64,000 nucleotides of DNA from JACDBZ01 sp036262075 (GCA_036262075.1 DATAJO010000003.1:1-64000); one strand, 5' to 3'. Counted from the stretch's first letter, positions 25,035-32,916 are shown. Notes: generated by a model not told the origin, from the letters alone. A program made the numbers and translations.

Positions 25035-26312
25035 TCAGCTGGAGGGCCCGCGACCCCATTGCGGCGGTGCCGGTGGCCGCGACATCGGCGAGAGCCTGAT
25101 CTCGACCTCGATGAGGCCCTCGGCCAGCGGCTTGTCGCTGATCAGCTCCCACGCCGCGTGCGACAGGTTCGCCACGCGCTGGTCGGGCGTCCCGACGTAG
25201 CACGGGCAGGAGTCGACGACCGGCAGGGACGCGCACCGATCGGCGCAGATCATGACCCAGCCTGGATCGTCGCCGGCCCGGACGCCGCCGATCTCGAGGG
25301 GCAGCGCCACCGTCGGCTGGCCCTCGTACCCGGCGCTCGCCGCGTAGCTCGACGCCTTCCCGGTCGCGACGCCGTCGACGACGGGGATCGGGCCCTCGTC
25401 GACCGTCGGCCCCTCGGGCGCCGTGGCGACGCGACCGTCGGTCGCCGCCGCGACGCTGGCGGCCGCCACGCCGCTGAGGCTCGCGTCCGGATCGCCGGCA
25501 AACGCGTACCAGTAGTCGACCTTGCCCTCGAAGTAGGCCGAGCGATGGAGCCACGTCTCGGCGCCGTCGACCGCGGGATGCGCGAAGCGGGCCAAGCCGT
25601 CGGGGTCGAAGTGCGGGTCGGCGGCGAACACGTCGCCGTAGGGCAGGAACGGGTTGTCGAGCAGCGTGCCGACGAGGCTCGCGGCGCCCTCGTAGAAATC
25701 GGTGGCGAAGTAGGCCGATGCGCCGAGCTCCGCCAGCGGGGCACGCGAGTACGCGCTGACGCGCTCGGCGGCCGTCGTCTCGTCGGCGGGGTCGTGCTGG
25801 CCCTCGCCCGCGCCGGGGGCGTAGCAGGCGTTGGAGTAGATCATCACCCAGCCCGGTGCCGGCTTCGCGTGCTCCGCGATCCACGCCTCGCCGTAGTAGC
25901 GCAGCGAGCCGTCGCGGTAGGAGTCGGCGTGGCCATTCGGCCTCGGCCCGTTCAGGCCCCAGCCGTTGACCACGCCCGGGTTCGGGGTGTTCGAGTACGG
26001 GTTCGGGGTCCCGACGCCGTGGCCGAGGTAGACGACGATGTTGGCGCCCTCGACCGCGGCGAGGACGTTCTCGGCGGTGGCGTCGGGTGAGTAGGCCTTG
26101 GCCACCTCGGCGCCGCGCTCAGTGGCCGCGGTGGCGGCCGCATCGGCCAGGGCGATGTAGACCGGGGTCAGCTCCTCGCCGACGGGTCCGACGATGATCG
26201 CGACCTTCGCGATCGGCTCTGCACCTTGCGCGGTGGCGGGCGCGCCGAAGCCGGCGACGACCGTCGCCAGCAGGGTGACGAGCAGAAGAGCTGGGCGCAC
26301 GACTCCCCTCAT
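25035..26312 (-). CDS. Secreted caspase-like protein with C-terminal barrel-like domain
   Basis: The 425-residue exported protein has a signal peptide (MRGVVRPALLLVTLLA..., ending in ATAQGA). It then shows the pattern of a caspase-hemoglobinase fold: strand IAKVAIIVGP, His98 in VVYLGHGVG and Cys163 in VMIYSNACYAPG, the His-Cys dyad order of clan CD peptidases and CHAT domains. The C-terminal 100 residues (GWVMICADRC, DSCPCYVGTPDQRVANLS, PLAEGLIEVEI) resemble a double-psi beta-barrel as in RlpA/expansin-like proteins. Catalysis is not proven. It is convergent with the oxidoreductase, 15 nt apart. ATG 26378 would add 22 residues before the signal peptide and is unlikely. Confidence 0.72.
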   Translation of the reverse strand: MRGVVRPALLLVTLLATVVAGFGAPATAQGAEPIAKVAIIVGPVGEELTPVYIALADAAATAATERGAEVAKAYSPDATAENVLAAVEGANIVVYLGHGVGTPNPYSNTPNPGVVNGWGLNGPRPNGHADSYRDGSLRYYGEAWIAEHAKPAPGWVMIYSNACYAPGAGEGQHDPADETTAAERVSAYSRAPLAELGASAYFATDFYEGAASLVGTLLDNPFLPYGDVFAADPHFDPDGLARFAHPAVDGAETWLHRSAYFEGKVDYWYAFAGDPDASLSGVAAASVAAATDGRVATAPEGPTVDEGPIPVVDGVATGKASSYAASAGYEGQPTVALPLEIGGVRAGDDPGWVMICADRCASLPVVDSCPCYVGTPDQRVANLSHAAWELISDKPLAEGLIEVEIRLSPMSRPPAPPQWGRGPSS

Positions 26313-26426
26313 GCAGGGCCCGCCAGGGCCTCGTAACGCTACCACGCCCCTGATGATCCGGGGACGGTCGAGGCCCATGAACCCCCCAATTCGCGCGGAT
26401 CGGCGAGGGATCGCCGCGGGCGAGCG

Positions 26427-27263
26427 TCAGCCCGGGACGGCCGCCAGCTCCGCTGCGGGCTGCTCCGGTCCGGCGACGAGCGCCTCGAAGATGACGTCGG
26501 CCCAGGCCGAGTAGCCGACGACCGAGGGGTGGAACCGGTCCTCGGACAGGACGTCGCGCCGCCCGCGGATGCGCGGCGGGACCTTCGCCGCGAGGTCGGC
26601 GTAGGCGACGCCGGTGGCCTGGGCCTCCGAACGGCTGATCGGCCGGAGGAGCTTCGCCCACGAATCGGCGATGAGGATGAGCGGCTCGATCTGTGGCAGG
26701 GCACCGCGCAGGGCCGGGATCCCCGCCAGCACGACCCGGGCCTGCGGCGCGGCATCGCGCACGCGGCGCAGGAGGTGGCGCAGGGACGCGCGATAGCGGC
26801 GCGGGTTCGTGCGGTGGGTCGCGTCGTTGGCGCCGACGACGATGGCCACGACATCGGCTCCCGGCAGGAAGGGCTCGGTCTCCGAGCTGCGAAGTGGCTC
26901 CAGGGCGCGGCGGAGCTGCTGCTCGGCGACGTCGGCCATGCGGGCGCCGGCCCAGCCGTAGCTAACGACGTGCACAGGGCGTCCCTCGGCATCGGCCAGG
27001 CGTCGCGCGATGAGGTAGGGGAGCGCGTCCTCGGGTCGCGTGACCCCCACGCCGGCCGTCGTCGAGTCACCGAGGACGACCATCCGCAGGCGTCGCGAGT
27101 CACGCACGCTCGCCGGCCCGACGACGTGGTTGACGTAGAACCCGGGATGGCCGGGCAGGAAGCGCATCCGCTTCAGGCGCATGAACTGGACGGCGACGAT
27201 GCCGGCGAACGCGCCGATCGCCGCGCCGAGGATGCGCGCGATGCTCGGCAGCCAACGACCCAT
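26427..27263 (-). CDS. SGNH/GDSL-family hydrolase, membrane-anchored
   Basis: Esterase/lipase-type hydrolase, 278 residues. An N-terminal hydrophobic helix (about residues 7-27) should tether it. Block I is VVLGDSTTAG with the nucleophile Ser, block III VGANDATH (the Asn oxyanion residue), and block V DRFHPSVVGY with the catalytic Asp and His. The substrate could be a lipid or an acylated cell-envelope glycan. A TACCGT box (27271-27276) lies 7 nt before ATG 27263. It is divergent from the lipid kinase. Confidence 0.87.
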   Translation of the reverse strand: MGRWLPSIARILGAAIGAFAGIVAVQFMRLKRMRFLPGHPGFYVNHVVGPASVRDSRRLRMVVLGDSTTAGVGVTRPEDALPYLIARRLADAEGRPVHVVSYGWAGARMADVAEQQLRRALEPLRSSETEPFLPGADVVAIVVGANDATHRTNPRRYRASLRHLLRRVRDAAPQARVVLAGIPALRGALPQIEPLILIADSWAKLLRPISRSEAQATGVAYADLAAKVPPRIRGRRDVLSEDRFHPSVVGYSAWADVIFEALVAGPEQPAAELAAVPG

Positions 27264-27270
27264 GCCGGGC

Positions 27271-27276
27271 ACGGTA
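27271..27276 (-). promoter_or_regulatory. -10 box of the SGNH hydrolase gene
   Basis: TACCGT on the minus strand lies 7 nt before ATG 27263. Confidence 0.45.
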
Positions 27277-27353
27277 CCGGGTCCGGTCGCCGGGCGCCAA
27301 CTCGTGACCCGGCCTCCACCGCGGCACCTTGACGCCACACTCACAATCCGTGC

Positions 27354-28277
27354 GTGCCGCTCGAGCCGCTGATCATCGTCAACCCCGTCGCCGGTGGCGG
27401 CCGTGCCGGTCGGCTCGTGCCGTGGCTGCGCGATCGGCTGTCCGGTGCGTCGCGAGGCCGGCTGCACGTCACCGCCCGCGCCGGCGAGGCGACCGACGTC
27501 GCGCGGGACGCGGCACGAGCGAACGTCGCTCGGGTGGTGGCGGTCGGCGGCGACGGGACGGTCCAGGAGGTCGTCAACGGGCTGCTCGCCGCGGACGGCA
27601 CGAACGGATCGGCGCCGAGCCTCGGGATCATTCCGGTCGGGTCCGGCAACGATCTCGCCCGCAGCCTCCGGCTACCGCGTGCCACGCACATCGCGTACGC
27701 CCTGGCCACCGCGGGGCATGCCCGGCCGATCGACGTCGCGCGTGCCAGCGATCGGGCCGGGAGGAGCCGATGGTTCGCGTCCGCCGGGGGCATCGGCTTC
27801 GATGCCCAGGTGGCGGCCGCCATGGCGACGCGCTCCGGATGGCAGCGCGGCTCGGTGGGATACCTGCTCACCACGCTCAGCGAGCTCCGGCGATTCTCGA
27901 ACCGGCATATCAGCCTCAGCCTCGATGGCACCGCCACCGAGCTCGACGTCCTGTTCGTGGCGTTCGCGAACGGCGCGTACTACGGGGGCGGGATGCGGAT
28001 CGCGCCGGACGCGCGGCCGGACGACGGGTTCCTCGACGTCTGCGTCGTCGGCGACGTCAGCCGCCTCACCGCCATCCGCCAGATCCCGAACCTGTACCGC
28101 GGGACGCATGTCAGTCATCGGGCAGTGGCCGTCAGCCGGGCGTCCAGGATGACGATCGAGGGGGGCTCCGACACGCTCGTCCACCTCGATGGCGAGCCGT
28201 TCGGCTCGCTGCCGCTCGACGTCGAGCTCGTGGCCGGCAGGCTCGGGATCGCCTCGGTCGCGCCGGCAGTGCGCTAG
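27354..28277 (+). CDS. Diacylglycerol/lipid kinase (DAGK catalytic domain)
   Basis: The 307-residue kinase of the YegS/DgkB type phosphorylates diacylglycerol or a related lipid at the cytoplasmic face of the membrane. It shows IIVNPVAGGG at the N-terminus, the nucleotide loop VGGDGTVQEVVNGL, IIPVGSGNDLAR, and the C-terminal domain with GGGMRIAPDARPDDGFLDVCVV and HLDGEP. The start is GTG 27354. Its stop TAG is part of the -10 box of the next gene. Confidence 0.92.
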   Translation: MPLEPLIIVNPVAGGGRAGRLVPWLRDRLSGASRGRLHVTARAGEATDVARDAARANVARVVAVGGDGTVQEVVNGLLAADGTNGSAPSLGIIPVGSGNDLARSLRLPRATHIAYALATAGHARPIDVARASDRAGRSRWFASAGGIGFDAQVAAAMATRSGWQRGSVGYLLTTLSELRRFSNRHISLSLDGTATELDVLFVAFANGAYYGGGMRIAPDARPDDGFLDVCVVGDVSRLTAIRQIPNLYRGTHVSHRAVAVSRASRMTIEGGSDTLVHLDGEPFGSLPLDVELVAGRLGIASVAPAVR

Positions 28278-28280
28278 GCT
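28275..28280 (+). promoter_or_regulatory. -10 box overlapping the lipid kinase stop codon
   Basis: TAGGCT starts with the TAG stop of the lipid kinase and lies 6 nt before ATG 28287. Confidence 0.5.
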
Positions 28281-28286
28281 GCCGGG

Positions 28287-28538
28287 ATGGTGAGCCAGGA
28301 GGCGGGTGCCCCGAAGGTCGGCGCGGAGGTGCGTGGCAAGCGCGGCCGGCGCATCGGCACCGTCGACGCCGTCTTCGCCGATTACCTGCTCGTGCGCACC
28401 GCGGGCCTCCTGCCGGTCGATCTCTACGTCCCGCGGCCGGAGACGAGGCTCGAGGGCGACGCCGTCGTCGTCGACGCCGATGCGCGCGAGGCGTACGCGC
28501 GCTGGCATCGGCCGCTCAAGCGCGCGCCCCACCCGTGA
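28287..28538 (+). CDS. PRC-barrel/DUF2171-like small protein
   Basis: The 83-residue cytosolic protein has the beta-rich pattern GAEVRGKRGRRIGTVDAVFADYLLVR followed by DLYVPRPETRLEGDAVVV, as in DUF2171/PRC-barrel proteins. The function is unknown. The stop overlaps a GTG (GTGA) that opens a 23-codon frame. Confidence 0.75.
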   Translation: MVSQEAGAPKVGAEVRGKRGRRIGTVDAVFADYLLVRTAGLLPVDLYVPRPETRLEGDAVVVDADAREAYARWHRPLKRAPHP

Positions 28539-28606
28539 CGGCCTTCGCTCGACCGGTGCTCGACGCGCTGCGGGACGAGATGGAGATCCACGTCCACCCC
28601 GCCTGA
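28535..28606 (+). CDS. Possible 23-residue coupled microprotein
   Basis: A GTG at 28535 overlaps the preceding stop as GTGA, the same coupling used by paaC, paaD and ruvA. The 23 codons keep G/C third positions in 21 cases. No family is recognised; it could equally be chance. Confidence 0.3.
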   Translation: MTAFARPVLDALRDEMEIHVHPA

Positions 28607-28664
28607 GCCGCCTGAGCGCGGGCGGGGGAGCGGCGCGGGCTGGTGGCGCGCATCGGTCTTGCAG

Positions 28665-28670
28665 TACCCT
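28665..28670 (+). promoter_or_regulatory. -10 box of paaA
   Basis: TACCCT lies 8 nt before ATG 28679; leaderless type. Confidence 0.55.
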
Positions 28671-28678
28671 CAGGCGTG

Positions 28679-29644
28679 ATGGACGAGCATTCCGACACGA
28701 TCCAGCCGCTCAACCCGCGCCCGCCGTACGAGCCGGGCGACGCCGATGCGTTCTACGCGCACGTCGGATCGGGCGGCAAGATCGAGGCCGACGACTGGAT
28801 GCCGGACGAGTACCGCGCCGCGGTCCTGAAGTTCGTCGAGATGCACGCCAACTCCGAGCTCATGGGCGTGCTGCCGGAGCGCGACTGGATCATGCGCGCG
28901 CCGACCCTGCGCCGAAAGCTCGCGCTGACCTCGAAGATCCAGGACGAGGTCGGGCACGCGCAGCTGCTCTATCGCGTGGCGGAGGACCTCGGCAAGCCGC
29001 GGGCGCAGATGCTCCAGGACCTGCTCGACGGCAGGACGAAGTTCCACAACGTCTTCCACTACCCGACGCGCTCGTGGGCCGATGTCGGGATCATCGCCTG
29101 GCTCGTCGACGCCGCCGCGATCGTGTCGCAGCAGGCCCTGCGCGACTCCTCGTACGCGCCGTACGCGCGAACGATGAAGAAGATCTGCTGGGAGGAGTCC
29201 GTCCACATCATGCACGGCCGCGACGTCGTGCTGACCCTCATGAACGGCACCGGCGAGCAGCGCGCCATGGTCCAGGAGGCGCTGGACCGATGGTGGGGCC
29301 CGCTCATGCAGATGCACGGCCCGCCGACCGACCCGGCGAAGGACAAGGACCTCCACTGGGGCATCAAGTCGAAGGGCAACGAGCAGCTGCGCCAGGAGTT
29401 CCTCTCGATCTACGTGCCGCGCATCCGTGAGCTCGGCCTGCGCATCCCGGACCCGGCGCTGCGGCTGGACGAGGCGACGGGGCGCTGGGCGTACACCGAG
29501 CCCGATTGGGCCGAGCTGAAGGCCGTCGTGACCGGCCACGGTCCCGCATCGCAGTCGCGCCTCGAGTTCCGGCGTCTCAACTACGCCGAGACACAGTGGG
29601 TGCGCGACGCCCTCGTCGGCGCAGCGGGGACCGCCGCCGCCTGA
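28679..29644 (+). CDS. paaA: 1,2-phenylacetyl-CoA epoxidase subunit PaaA
   Basis: Catalytic alpha subunit of the multicomponent monooxygenase that epoxidises the ring of phenylacetyl-CoA. In 321 residues the ferritin-like di-iron ligands are visible as ExxH pairs: QDEVGHAQ (about residue 88) and WEESVHIMHG (about 175), with the first Glu in KFVEMHANSELMG. The C-terminal half (LHWGIKSKGNEQLRQEFLSIYVPRIRELG) is typical of PaaA. It is separated from paaB by 492 nt holding two tandem structured repeats, which is unusual for this operon. Confidence 0.95.
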   Translation: MDEHSDTIQPLNPRPPYEPGDADAFYAHVGSGGKIEADDWMPDEYRAAVLKFVEMHANSELMGVLPERDWIMRAPTLRRKLALTSKIQDEVGHAQLLYRVAEDLGKPRAQMLQDLLDGRTKFHNVFHYPTRSWADVGIIAWLVDAAAIVSQQALRDSSYAPYARTMKKICWEESVHIMHGRDVVLTLMNGTGEQRAMVQEALDRWWGPLMQMHGPPTDPAKDKDLHWGIKSKGNEQLRQEFLSIYVPRIRELGLRIPDPALRLDEATGRWAYTEPDWAELKAVVTGHGPASQSRLEFRRLNYAETQWVRDALVGAAGTAAA

Positions 29645-29676
29645 CGGCCTGCGGCCCATGCGCGCTGCGGATCTGC

Positions 29677-29883
29677 GGTCTTGCGGCGCCGTATGCGATT
29701 TATCGGTCCGTTTGGCGCCTGAGCTGAGGTTGGGGCTACGCCTGTTCTGTTTATCGGTGCGCACATAGCCCGGGCGGGGACGAGGACGCCTTTGGGGCTA
29801 CAGGCCTACCGATACATCGCATGGGCGTCGCCGCAACAGCCACCGCGGGCGACAAACCCCCGATATATCGCCGAGGACCCCCG
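29677..29883 (+). repeat. 207-bp structured direct repeat, copy 1
   Basis: First of two tandem copies that differ at 13 of 207 positions (about 94% identity, no indels). Inside it, 29693-29707 and 29808-29822 form 15-nt inverted arms (14 pairs), extended outward by TTGCGGCG/CGCCGCAA (29681-29688, 29829-29836). A central TAGCCC (29766-29771) can pair with GGGCTA at 29733-29738 or with a second GGGGCTA just before the right arm, so the two inner stems exclude each other. The 10-bp palindrome CGATATATCG lies near the end. No gene is seen. Confidence 0.9.
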
Positions 29884-30090
29884 GGTCCTGCGGCCCCGTA
29901 TGCGATTTATCGGTCCGTTTGGCGCCTGAGCAGATGTTGGGGCTACGCCTGTTCTGTTTATCGGTGCGCACATAGCCCAAGCGGGCGCGAGGGCGCCGTT
30001 GGGGCTACAGGCCTACCGACAAATCGCATGGGCGTCGCCGCAACAGCCACCGCGGGCGACAAACGCCCGATATATCGCCGAGGACCCTCA
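29884..30090 (+). repeat. 207-bp structured direct repeat, copy 2
   Basis: Second tandem copy. The arms (29900-29914 and 30015-30029) again match at 14 of 15 positions, but the mismatch is in a different place from copy 1. GGGCTA (29940-29945) and TAGCCC (29973-29978) are unchanged. The junction with copy 1 is itself an inverted repeat, AGGACCC-CC-GGGTCCT. The copy ends about 35 nt before the -10 box of paaB. Confidence 0.9.
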
Positions 30091-30124
30091 CGCCACGACG
30101 AGTGCGCCGCGTCAGGGGGCGCGG

Positions 30125-30130
30125 TACCCT
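30125..30130 (+). promoter_or_regulatory. -10 box of paaB
   Basis: TACCCT lies 6 nt before GTG 30137. paaB-paaC-paaD therefore probably have their own promoter downstream of the repeats. Confidence 0.55.
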
Positions 30131-30136
30131 TCGGTC

Positions 30137-30517
30137 GTGACTGATCCAGTCCCGGCGGTCGAGCGCGTGTGGGAGGTCTTCCGCCAGGACGACGAGGGCG
30201 ACCCGATGATCCACGCCGGGAACGTGAATGCCCCCGACGAGGAGCTCGCGACGCACTATGCCCGCGAGTTCTACGGCCGCCGCGGCGAGTCGCATCGGCT
30301 GTGGATCGTGGCGCGCGAGGCGATCACCGAGCTCGACGATCCGGACCTCCTCAAGCCGCCGTTCGACCGCAGCCACAAGAAGCCCGGCGGCTACATCATC
30401 AAGCACAAGCTCGAGGCGGCGAAGGCCCGCGCCGCGGAAGGGACACCCGCCGAAGGGGCCGCCGCGGAAGGGGCCGCCGCCGAAGGGACACCCGCCGTCG
30501 AGGGGGCGACCGAGTGA
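30137..30517 (+). CDS. paaB: 1,2-phenylacetyl-CoA epoxidase subunit PaaB with repeat tail
   Basis: Small bridging subunit of the epoxidase. The first about 95 residues match PaaB (WEVFRQDDEGDPMIHAGNVNAPDEELA, YGRRGESHRLWIV). The last 30 are an extra Ala/Glu/Gly/Pro tail encoded by five 15-bp units (30431-30505). GTG 30137 is chosen from the TACCCT box. The stop overlaps the paaC start as GTGA. Confidence 0.92.
   Translation: MTDPVPAVERVWEVFRQDDEGDPMIHAGNVNAPDEELATHYAREFYGRRGESHRLWIVAREAITELDDPDLLKPPFDRSHKKPGGYIIKHKLEAAKARAAEGTPAEGAAAEGAAAEGTPAVEGATE
30431..30505 (+). repeat. 15-bp tandem repeat within paaB
   Basis: Five in-frame 15-bp units (variants of GCCGCGGAAGGGACA) encode AEGTP/AEGAA-type repeats at the PaaB C-terminus. 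Copy number could vary between strains without a frameshift. Confidence 0.8.
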
Positions 30518-31287
30518 CGGTGGCCGATGCGCTCGACGCGCCGGCACGCGCGGCGCTCGCGGAGCTGCTCCTGACGCTGGCCGACGACGAGCTCGTCATC
30601 GGCTTCTGGGACTCCGAGTGGACGGGCATCGCGCCGGTGCTCGAGGAGGACGTGGCGACGAGCTCGATCGCGCAGGACGAGATCGGCCATGCCAAGGCGC
30701 TGTACGAGCTGCTCGCCGAGCTGACGGACGATGATCCGGACCGGATCGCCTTCGGCCGTGCCGCCGAGGAGTACCGTCACGCCGCGCTGCTGAACCACGC
30801 GCGCGGCGATTGGGCGTTCAGCGCCGCCCGCCGCTACCTGTACGAGACCGCCGATGCCGTGCGGCTCGCCTCGCTGGCCCGCTCGGCGCATGCGCCGCTC
30901 GCCGCGCTGGCGGGGAAGATCCGGCGCGAGGAGACGTACCACCTCATGCACGCCGATGCCTGGCTGCGCCGCCTGGCCGATGCGCCCGCGCCCGCCTCGG
31001 ATCGCCTGGCCGATGCGCTGCGCACGCTGTGGCCGGACGCGCAGGAGGTGTTCGCGCCCCTCGAGGGGGAGGCGGAGCTGACGCGCCGCGGCCTCCTGTC
31101 GGAGCCGATGACCGACCTGCATGCCGCCTGGCAGCGCTCGGTCCGGCCCGTCCTCGAGCCGATCGCCGGTTCGCTCGAGGAGATCGGGCCCAGCCCGGAC
31201 GGGCGGCAGCGGCGAACCGAGGACTTCCGCTGGCTCCACCGCGAGATGACGATGGTCGCGCGCTCGGTCGAGGGGGCGACGTGGTGA
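30514..31287 (+). CDS. paaC: 1,2-phenylacetyl-CoA epoxidase subunit PaaC
   Basis: Structural beta subunit with a ferritin-like fold, 257 residues. Seen: ADDELVIGFWDSEWTGIAPVLEEDVATSSIAQDEIGHAKALYEL near the N-terminus and KIRREETYHLMHADAWL at about residue 145, both typical of PaaC. Translation starts at a GTG overlapping the paaB stop (GTGA), and its own stop overlaps the paaD GTG in the same way. It acts with PaaA in the (AC)2 core. Confidence 0.94.
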   Translation: MTVADALDAPARAALAELLLTLADDELVIGFWDSEWTGIAPVLEEDVATSSIAQDEIGHAKALYELLAELTDDDPDRIAFGRAAEEYRHAALLNHARGDWAFSAARRYLYETADAVRLASLARSAHAPLAALAGKIRREETYHLMHADAWLRRLADAPAPASDRLADALRTLWPDAQEVFAPLEGEAELTRRGLLSEPMTDLHAAWQRSVRPVLEPIAGSLEEIGPSPDGRQRRTEDFRWLHREMTMVARSVEGATW

Positions 31288-31826
31288 GCGCCACCGCACG
31301 GCCGGCCGCCGCCTCCGACGCGGAGCGCCGCATCTGGGACGAGCTCGCCGCCATCCCGGACCCGGAGATCCCGGCCATCGGCCTCGTCGACCTCGGGGTC
31401 ATCGGCTCCGTGGCCGTCGACGACGACGGCGCGGCGTGGATCGAGCTGCTGCCGACGTTCGTGGGCTGCCCGGCGATCGGGGTCATGCAGGCCGAGATCG
31501 AGCGCCGGGTCGGAGCGCTGGGCGTGGCGAAGGCGGTCGAGGTGCGGCTGAGCTTCGACCCGCCGTGGACGTCGGAACGGATCACGCCCGAGGGTCGCGA
31601 GCGGCTCCGCCGCAGCGGCTTCGCCCCGCCGGTCATGCCTCCGCCGACCGAGGCGGGGAGCGGGCTGACCGAGCTCGACGTGCTCGACACGCTGCCGCCC
31701 GCCGAGTGCCCGTACTGCGGGTCCCGCAACACGACCCTCGAGAACCCGTTCGGGCCGACCCTGTGCCGCGCGATCTACCACTGCGCCGACTGCCGGCAGC
31801 CGTTCGAGCAGATGAAGCGCGTCTAG
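31284..31826 (+). CDS. paaD: Phenylacetate degradation protein PaaD (Fe-S assembly-type)
   Basis: The 180-residue protein has an N-terminal MIP18/DUF59 domain (DELAAIPDPEIPAIGLVDLGVI, TFVGCPAIGVMQAEIE) and a C-terminal zinc ribbon (CPYCGS ... YHCADCRQPFEQMKR). It is thought to help mature the epoxidase complex, probably the Fe-S cluster of its reductase. The GTG at 31284 overlaps the paaC stop. paaE, the reductase, does not follow; a peptide-type ABC permease does. Confidence 0.93.
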   Translation: MSATARPAAASDAERRIWDELAAIPDPEIPAIGLVDLGVIGSVAVDDDGAAWIELLPTFVGCPAIGVMQAEIERRVGALGVAKAVEVRLSFDPPWTSERITPEGRERLRRSGFAPPVMPPPTEAGSGLTELDVLDTLPPAECPYCGSRNTTLENPFGPTLCRAIYHCADCRQPFEQMKRV

Positions 31827-31855
31827 CCCGACCCGGCGGGCTTGCGGCCCCACGG

Positions 31856-31861
31856 TAGGCT
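31856..31861 (+). promoter_or_regulatory. -10 box of the ABC permease (DppC-like) gene
   Basis: TAGGCT lies 7 nt before ATG 31869; leaderless type. Confidence 0.5.
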
Positions 31862-31868
31862 GTCGCCG

Positions 31869-32861
31869 ATGGCCCTGCCGGTCGCGCCGCTCGGTGCGGA
31901 CCCCGCGCAGCCGATGCTGCGCGGCGACGCGGTGGAACGCGACGCGGAGGTCGCCGCCCCATCGCGCGCGTGGGCGCACCTGCGTCGCAGCCCGGCCTTC
32001 TGGTTCGGCGCCATCGTCGCGACGGCGATCGTGCTGCTCGCCATCGGCGCGGACGTCGTGGCCCGGTACGACCCGAACATCGCGATCCGCGGGAGCGGCC
32101 TCTCGGCCGACGGGCGTCCCGTCGGCCCGTCCGAGGAGTTCTGGCTCGGCACCGATCGGCTCGGGCGCGACTACGCGAGCCGCCTCCTCCACGGCGCGCG
32201 CACATCGCTGATCGTCGCGCTCGGCGCGAACGCCGTCGCCGCCCTCATCGGCACGCTCGTCGGCGCGACCGCCGCATACGCCGGCTCGCCGCGCGTCACG
32301 CTGCGGGTCGGGCGCTGGCGGAGGATCGTCGCTCTGCCGGTCGAGGCGCTGCTGATGCGCGCGACCGATGCGCTGCTCTCGTTGCCGGTGCTGCTGCTGG
32401 CGATCGCCCTCGCCGCGATCCTCGGCCCGAGCCTGGTGCTGCTGACGATCGTCATCGCCGCCGTGTGGTGGACGACGACCGCCCGGATCGTCTTCAGCCA
32501 GGTGCGCGTCATCCTGGCGCAGGACTTCATCGAGGCGGCGCGGGCCATCGGTGCTCGGCCGCTTCGCATCCTCGTGGTGCACGTGCTCCCGCACATCGTG
32601 CCGCTGGTGGTCGTGTATGCCACGCTTGGCATCGCCGCGGTCGTCCTGTTCGAGTCGACGCTCTCGTTCCTCGGTGCGGGTCCGCCGCCGCCGGCGGCGT
32701 CGTGGGGAACGATGATCGCCGAGCACGCCAGCTACTACCGCTCCGACCCGCGACTGCTCCTCCTGCCCGGTGCCGCGATCGCGCTGACCGTGCTGGCCTT
32801 CAACCTCCTCGGCGACGCGCTGCGCGACGCCCTCGACCCGCGCGTCGCGAGCCAGGGGTGA
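31869..32861 (+). CDS. Dipeptide/oligopeptide ABC transporter permease (DppC/OppC type)
   Basis: The 330-residue inner-membrane permease has one helix near residue 50 followed by a periplasmic loop with the GTDRLGRDYASRLLHGARTSL signature of DppC/OppC, then five more helices. The EAA loop that docks the ATPase is EAARAIGARPLRILVVHVLPHI (about 230). With the binding protein at 32994 and the permease at 34717 it should form a peptide importer. Both ATPase genes are missing from the window. Confidence 0.9.
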   Translation: MALPVAPLGADPAQPMLRGDAVERDAEVAAPSRAWAHLRRSPAFWFGAIVATAIVLLAIGADVVARYDPNIAIRGSGLSADGRPVGPSEEFWLGTDRLGRDYASRLLHGARTSLIVALGANAVAALIGTLVGATAAYAGSPRVTLRVGRWRRIVALPVEALLMRATDALLSLPVLLLAIALAAILGPSLVLLTIVIAAVWWTTTARIVFSQVRVILAQDFIEAARAIGARPLRILVVHVLPHIVPLVVVYATLGIAAVVLFESTLSFLGAGPPPPAASWGTMIAEHASYYRSDPRLLLLPGAAIALTVLAFNLLGDALRDALDPRVASQG

Positions 32862-32892
32862 CCCCGTCGGCCGCCGATCCGTCGCGCGGCAG

Positions 32893-32916
32893 GAATAGGG
32901 AATTCTCCCGATGCGC
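32893..32916. repeat. Dispersed 24-nt motif, copy 1
   Basis: A 24-nt sequence with core TTCTCCCGATGCGC lies 32 nt after the permease stop. It recurs with only two differences at 38719-38742, again just after a stop codon. Possible processing site or regulatory element. Confidence 0.6.

Noticed and set aside
29677..30136. CRISPR array or short proteins within the repeats between paaA and paaB
   Set aside because: The units are 207 bp with no spacers, and the short frames in them have no start signals or G/C third-position bias.
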